Below are positions 61,101 to 64,000 of a DNA stretch of 64,000 nucleotides, piece after piece (within the stretch, counting starts at the first letter, position 1; every line of letters begins with the position of its first letter). Made by a program: the position numbers and the translations under genes. The notes below the pieces were generated by a model that was not told the DNA's origin, did no database searches, and saw only the letters and a list, made by a program, of their open reading frames with translations. Source of the DNA: CBDFHC01 sp965247585 (GTDB taxonomy: Bacteria; Chloroflexota; Dehalococcoidia; Lucifugimonadales; GCA-2712585); contig CBDFHC010000005.1 of the NCBI GenBank assembly GCA_965247585.1, forward strand, positions 1,265,890 through 1,329,889, read 5' to 3'.

Positions 61101-61602
61101 GCCGCCTCTGTCCGGAACGGGTATCAGATTTCTCCCGGTGCCCCACAGCGGCCAAACGAGCGAATCGCCTGAGGAGGCCAGCGAAGTGGCCCAGTTGGTC
61201 AGAGGCCTGCTGAGTTCGGATCCCACTTACACGGACGCAGAAGGCATTACCCATCTATTGGAGGAGGGGGATGTGCTGCTCATTACGCCCTACAACGCCC
61301 AGGTAAGGGCCCTCGGCGAGGCGCTCCCCGGATTTCGAATCGGAACCGTCGATAAGTTCCAGGGGCAGGAGGCACCCATATCAATCTACTCGATGGCGAC
61401 CAGCTCCCCGGAGGAGGCGCCACGTGGGATGGAGTTCCTGTACAGCTTGAACCGCCTGAACGTCGCCACTAGCAGGGCGCAATGCGTCGCGCTGGTCGTA
61501 GCTAGTCCGACGCTACTCCGAGTGCGTTGCCGCACCCCGCGCCAGATGCGCCTTGCGAACGCTCTGGCATGGCTCATGGAGATGGCCGCCAATCCGGCAT
61601 AA
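58102..61602 (+). CDS. TM0106-type fusion of Cas4-like nuclease, RNase-H-like domain and SF1 helicase
   Basis: 1166 residues. N-terminal RecB/Cas4-like nuclease: Cys21 in YLECEHLASLE, GYADFL, VWDTKLARHAKAS, QLCMYSDML, and CDVCRWNLEC near 224-233, giving the cysteine set of an iron-sulfur nuclease. A middle RNase-H-like domain runs from DLFFDMEGDPFF (~336) to EYNRDDCLST (~515). A C-terminal UPF1/DNA2-like helicase has IQGPPGSGKST (~788), VLFIDEAGQMS (~894), IGDPQQLDQP, RLHPDISFYTSEVF and VDKFQGQEAPI. Family role unknown; DNA end processing or defence is likely. Sits beside restriction, SMC and IS genes. Confidence 0.88.
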   Translation: MQSVDGCLVYSATDLVGYLECEHLASLERAASTGHIQRPARADPVLDRIAQRGRQHEALFLDSLRAEGVAVVEVASDQALLLGQPIAQGRDATIAAMREGASAIYQAVLFDGRRLGYADFLRRVETPSALGPWSYEVWDTKLARHAKASAVLQLCMYSDMLSALQDRPPVEMHLALGGVQGERVSFRVADYAAYYRLVAREFEAMLGRGAAFPPATTPEPVEHCDVCRWNLECRAQWRAQDDLSLVAGLSSRQRRALHSIDMTTRTGLAEPAEPLPQRLDGIGRDALQRIHAQASIQVRGEQAGEVISERVAPLRDREGNLVPNQGLLMLPKPSPGDLFFDMEGDPFFSSDEVDGIEYLFGVIEPDRESASGEPAFHRFWSIEDGTVTNTGEKRAFEEFMDLVVDRLAVDPNLHIYHFAPYEPTALKRLAGRYGTREEEMDRLLRGGVFVDLYRAIRQGIRASVESYSIKRLEPLYGFVREVDLRDAGTSIVEFETWLELGQGEEREELLTRIEEYNRDDCLSTMHLRIWLEEQRAKLEHELGGGLPRPSVPEPEETEDSESQKAVNELVDSLTSGLPERIEQMGDIERGQWLLAQLLNWHRREAKSVWWRYFYLINELTDEDRLDEPDALAMLTFDSSWPGPAPRARSTIYRFRFPPQEHSIKLDSSPHDPETGKSVGTVVLLDDENGVIDIRCGNTRPAPAPKSLIPLDLVRPSPKPESLQRLAHWVLENGIDGPGEFRATRDLLTRRYPQFGGASGQPLLLKLEGVEEAAHRLLSSIDQSYLAIQGPPGSGKSTVGAEMIVDLAEEGRSIGVTANSHKVIGELLAKVAQAAKERGVRVRIGQRSNDEPTFTDAAHMKDNDVARDSLAEGAVDVLGGTTWLWSREDMIGSVDVLFIDEAGQMSFADAVAASLCTRNLVLIGDPQQLDQPLQGTHPPGAERSVLAHVISGERVMPDQFGLFLDGSWRLHPDISFYTSEVFYEGRLHSHPGRESLYLLGVPPLSGTGIRFLPVPHSGQTSESPEEASEVAQLVRGLLSSDPTYTDAEGITHLLEEGDVLLITPYNAQVRALGEALPGFRIGTVDKFQGQEAPISIYSMATSSPEEAPRGMEFLYSLNRLNVATSRAQCVALVVASPTLLRVRCRTPRQMRLANALAWLMEMAANPA

Positions 61603-61736
61603 ATCAGAGTTCATATGACAACTTCAGCTACAAGTGGTGGCCGACCAATTGGGTGTTGCGCAGAACAGAGCCCCTGCCGCCAGCACCGCTCGCCTATATG
61701 CCATGTGGGTGCCGTGTATCCCTTGCTGGTCGTTCG

Positions 61737-62381
61737 ATGTGCGGGATGCTCGGCACGGTCCGAACCCACACTGTCGATTCGACTCTGTTGAGTTACAAGG
61801 GGAATTTCCTTGCGGTCGCCAATCAAGAAGCACGGACGGAGTGCTCGGCAACCACCATATCGCCGGAAGACCAGAAGCTCCTCTGGAGAACGCTGTACCA
61901 AAACGATGCCTTCACCCTCAGCGATAACTCTGAATTCGCGGAGCGCAGCCCGTGGATCTTCGGGGTGCTGTGGGGCGTCCTGATGGTGCCGGGGATGGTG
62001 GGAAGCGGGATCATAGGAAGCCGGGCTGGCAGGAGGATCGCGCCAGGGGGTGCCGCTCGCAGCGCTGGCATTCGGGTGTTCCTCTACTGGCTCGCGGTGG
62101 TTGTAGCGATATTCCTCATTCCGGCGGCAGCGGGAATGTGGAATGCCGAAAACGGGGACAATATACCGGGCGTCGTCCTGGGCATAGTGTCCCTGGGATA
62201 CATCCTGTTCGGCATCATGCACCGCCCCGTGTTGGCGGTGGTAGGCGTAGGATTCGCAGCGGCGTTCTACATCCCCAACTACCTCATGGACAGCGACGAG
62301 GTTATGTTGGTGTCGGCGGGATTGATGCTGGTCGTGGTGGCCCTGGGTGCGTGGTGGATACGTAAGAGCGAGATCCATTGA
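61737..62381 (+). CDS. Five-helix membrane protein heading the ABC exporter operon
   Basis: About 214 residues if the start is ATG 61737. Hydrophobic segments: IFGVLWGVLMVPGMVGSGII, VFLYWLAVVVAIFLIPAAAGM, IPGVVLGIVSLGYILFGIM, VLAVVGVGFAAAFYI and VMLVSAGLMLVVVALGAWWI. No family recognised. An open frame extends back to 61527, inside the helicase gene, so the start is uncertain. The stop overlaps the next start (TTGA). Confidence 0.6.
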   Translation: MCGMLGTVRTHTVDSTLLSYKGNFLAVANQEARTECSATTISPEDQKLLWRTLYQNDAFTLSDNSEFAERSPWIFGVLWGVLMVPGMVGSGIIGSRAGRRIAPGGAARSAGIRVFLYWLAVVVAIFLIPAAAGMWNAENGDNIPGVVLGIVSLGYILFGIMHRPVLAVVGVGFAAAFYIPNYLMDSDEVMLVSAGLMLVVVALGAWWIRKSEIH

Positions 62382-62764
62382 CCGACGAACCCATCGTCTT
62401 CAACGAGACCATCCACCAGTCCACCCGGCTGCGAATAATGACTATGCTGGTCTCCCAGCCCGAAGGGGACCGGCTCGCCTACGGCTTCATTCAGCAGACG
62501 CTCGGCTTGACCGGCGGCAACCTGACGACCCATCTGCGCAAGCTCGAAGACGCCGATTATCTGGTCACCACCAAGGAGTTCCTGGACTCAAAGCCGCGCA
62601 CATGGGTAGAGGCGACACCGACAGGACGTCGCGCGTTCGCAGAGTATCTCTCCAACCTCGAGAGAGCGCTGAGCTGGCAGCCGAAACGTAGTGTCAACAA
62701 GGAATCGCTACCCTTGGAGTATGTCAATGTCGAAGACCCGGGGATCGCCCACGCTGGCGGTTGA
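62378..62764 (+). CDS. Winged-helix transcriptional regulator
   Basis: 128 residues; TIHQSTRLRIMTMLVSQPEGDRLAYGFIQQTLGLTGGNLTTHLRKLEDADYLVTTKEFLDSKPRTWVEATPTGRRAFAEYL is a DUF-type winged helix related to ArsR/MarR regulators and often found with ABC exporters. TTG start overlaps the membrane-protein stop, and its end overlaps the ATPase gene by 38 bases, so it is co-transcribed and probably autoregulates the operon. Confidence 0.85.
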   Translation: MTDEPIVFNETIHQSTRLRIMTMLVSQPEGDRLAYGFIQQTLGLTGGNLTTHLRKLEDADYLVTTKEFLDSKPRTWVEATPTGRRAFAEYLSNLERALSWQPKRSVNKESLPLEYVNVEDPGIAHAGG

Positions 62765-63665
62765 AGTCCGCGGCCTCCGCAAGTCTTATGGTAAGACAGA
62801 GGCGGTGCGGGGCGTAGACCTGCACGTATCGAAGGGGGAAGTGTTCGCGTTGCTCGGTCCCAACGGCGCTGGAAAGACGACGATCGTAGAGATATTGGAG
62901 GGACATCGAGACCGGACCGCCGGCGAGGTGTCGGTCCTAGGCTACGACCCTGGGCGAGGCGAACGCGCGCTCAAGCAGCGTATCGGCATCGTACTGCAGA
63001 CGACGGGCGTGGAGCCGTACCTGTCCGTTGAGGAGACGATCGACCTCTTCCGCGGCTACTTCCCTCACCCGCTGCCCCTCGATGAAATCCTGGACGCAGT
63101 CGGACTGGGCGAGCAGCACCGTGCCCGCGTGAAACGTCTGTCCGGAGGCCAGCAGAGGCGGCTGGACGTTGCCATCGGCCTGGCGGGAAACCCTGAGCTG
63201 CTGTTCTTGGACGAGCCAACATCGGGGTTCGACCCTTCAGCGCGCCGCGGCGCATGGGAGATGGTCCGGAATCTCAAGTCGCTTGGCAAGACGGTGGTGC
63301 TCACCACCCATTATATGGAGGAGGCGGAGGCCCTGGCCGACCGCGTCGCGATCATCGTCGAGGGGAACATCGTCGCCGAGGGAGCCGTGGGCGAGCTGTT
63401 GTACAAGGATAGGTCTACCACTATCCGGTTTCGCGTGCAGCCCGGCACGACCCGCCCGCCCGAAGACCTGGCCGCCGCACCCATCGGCGACGACGGCCGG
63501 TACGCCATCACGACGGATGGGCCGACCGATAGCCTGCACCGCCTCACGGGCTGGGCTGTGGAACAGGGGATCGAACTTGAGGAACTGTCGGTCACACGCC
63601 TGTCACTAGAGGACCTGTTCATCGAGCTCGTCGACTCTCCCGAGCAGGACAGGACGGAAGCATGA
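62727..63665 (+). CDS. ABC transporter ATP-binding protein (DRA/CcmA-type)
   Basis: 312 residues. Walker A LLGPNGAGKTT, Q-loop VLQTTGVEP, signature KRLSGGQQRRLDVA, Walker B LLFLDEPTSGFDP, and switch His TTHYMEEAE. Typical of the ABC-2 exporter ATPases that drive drug or polymer export. ATG 62727 has GGAG 7 bases upstream; 62721 and 62691 are alternatives. Overlaps the permease start by 4 bases (ATGA). Confidence 0.92.
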   Translation: MSKTRGSPTLAVEVRGLRKSYGKTEAVRGVDLHVSKGEVFALLGPNGAGKTTIVEILEGHRDRTAGEVSVLGYDPGRGERALKQRIGIVLQTTGVEPYLSVEETIDLFRGYFPHPLPLDEILDAVGLGEQHRARVKRLSGGQQRRLDVAIGLAGNPELLFLDEPTSGFDPSARRGAWEMVRNLKSLGKTVVLTTHYMEEAEALADRVAIIVEGNIVAEGAVGELLYKDRSTTIRFRVQPGTTRPPEDLAAAPIGDDGRYAITTDGPTDSLHRLTGWAVEQGIELEELSVTRLSLEDLFIELVDSPEQDRTEA

Positions 63666-64000
63666 ATGCCTTCGCGCTCGCTCTGAGGCAAGTCCGCTAC
63701 GAGAATACCGCCTTTTGGCGCAACCCCCGCCGCGGCGTTTTTCACCATCGTGTTTCCATTGATGTTCCTGGTGATCTTCAATCTGGTGTTCGGCGACGTG
63801 GGGACCGACGAGCAGGGCGAGCCGGTGAATACTGCAAACTTCTTCGTGCCGGGGATCGTTGTCTTCGCGGTGGTGGGCGCCTGCTACACCAACGTTGCCA
63901 TGGGCATCTGCTTCTCCAGGGACGGGGGCTTGCTCAAGCGGGTCCGGGGCACGCCGTTGCCCGGTTGGTCATACCTGTTCGGACGGATAGCCCACTCCGT
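63662..64000 (+). pseudogene. ABC-2 type permease with a one-base frameshift, cut by the window end
   Basis: The first 21 codons read MNAFALALRQVRYENTAFWRN. After a run of five C (63724-63728) the frame must shift by one base to give AAAFFTIVFPLMFLVIFNLVFG, a normal ABC-2 permease membrane segment, and then continues open to 64000 (NFFVPGIVVFAVVGACYTNVAMG, RGTPLPGWSYL). One surplus C explains it: either a sequencing error in the homopolymer or a true frameshift. Confidence 0.85.

Noticed and set aside
37930..64000. Right attachment site for the tRNA-Lys element
   Set aside because: No second copy of the tRNA 3' end was found by reading; TTCGAATC at about 61337 lacks flanking match.
1..64000. 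CRISPR array or rRNA genes
   Set aside because: No regularly spaced identical short repeats and no rRNA-like sequence were seen; the only regular repeats are the coding ones at 9.3-11.4 kb.

Overview
The window looks like a fragment of a GC-rich Chloroflexota genome, most plausibly Dehalococcoidia-like. This is an inference from gene content: the gene order dnaB-dnaD-dnaC, a short IF2, a 46-residue DUF5679-type zinc ribbon, and a catabolic cluster of PrpD, HpaB-type monooxygenase, amidase and amidohydrolase. No 16S rRNA or other decisive marker is present.

Bases 1-7.9 kb hold a leftward cluster: a 63-residue GatC/AtzG-like protein, an amidase, an MmgE/PrpD protein, an HpaB-type flavin monooxygenase, an amidohydrolase and comM. 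The first gene has a 23-bp perfect palindrome over its predicted -10 box, so at least the head of the cluster is probably repressor-controlled. A MOSC protein diverges from it. At 9.15-11.8 kb lies a membrane-anchored protein of 15 tandem ~46-residue repeats carrying two calcium-loop-like motifs each. Housekeeping genes follow: rplI, dnaB-dnaD-dnaC, HIT, a metallo-beta-lactamase fold protein, apt, an enoyl-CoA hydratase, a ketopantoate-reductase-like protein, gyrB, DinB, a NucS-like nuclease, pyrE-nadD-obgE, dnaA, fmt, rplY, an Rrf2-ThiF-CysK sulfur cluster, nusA-ylxR-infB-rbfA-truB, a zinc ribbon and a PHP phosphoesterase.

At 37.86 kb a tRNA-Lys(UUU) marks the left edge of an accessory region. 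A large serine recombinase runs antisense into the tRNA, so its last codons are the complement of the tRNA 3' half. Then come a ribbon-helix-helix regulator with its own operator, a replication-relaxation-like protein, and a type I restriction-modification operon. Read 5' to 3' on the minus strand that operon is XRE regulator, hsdM (split by an in-frame TAG), a RelA/SpoT-domain protein, hsdS, DUF433 antitoxin, DUF5615 PIN-like toxin, hsdR. Most of these genes overlap by a few bases, so two growth-arrest modules seem to be co-transcribed with the restriction system.

Beyond it lie a two-gene operon of an 80-residue protein and a Rad50/SMC-like ATPase, a fossil alpha/beta hydrolase, a second truncated copy of the XRE-hsdM block, an intact-looking IS21-family element, and a 1166-residue fusion of Cas4-like nuclease, RNase-H-like domain and superfamily 1 helicase. 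The last 2.3 kb is a membrane protein, a winged-helix regulator and an ABC exporter whose permease has a one-base frameshift in a C run and continues off the window. The best candidates for new biology are the RelA/SpoT-containing restriction operon, the SMC plus 80-residue pair, and the calcium-loop repeat protein.
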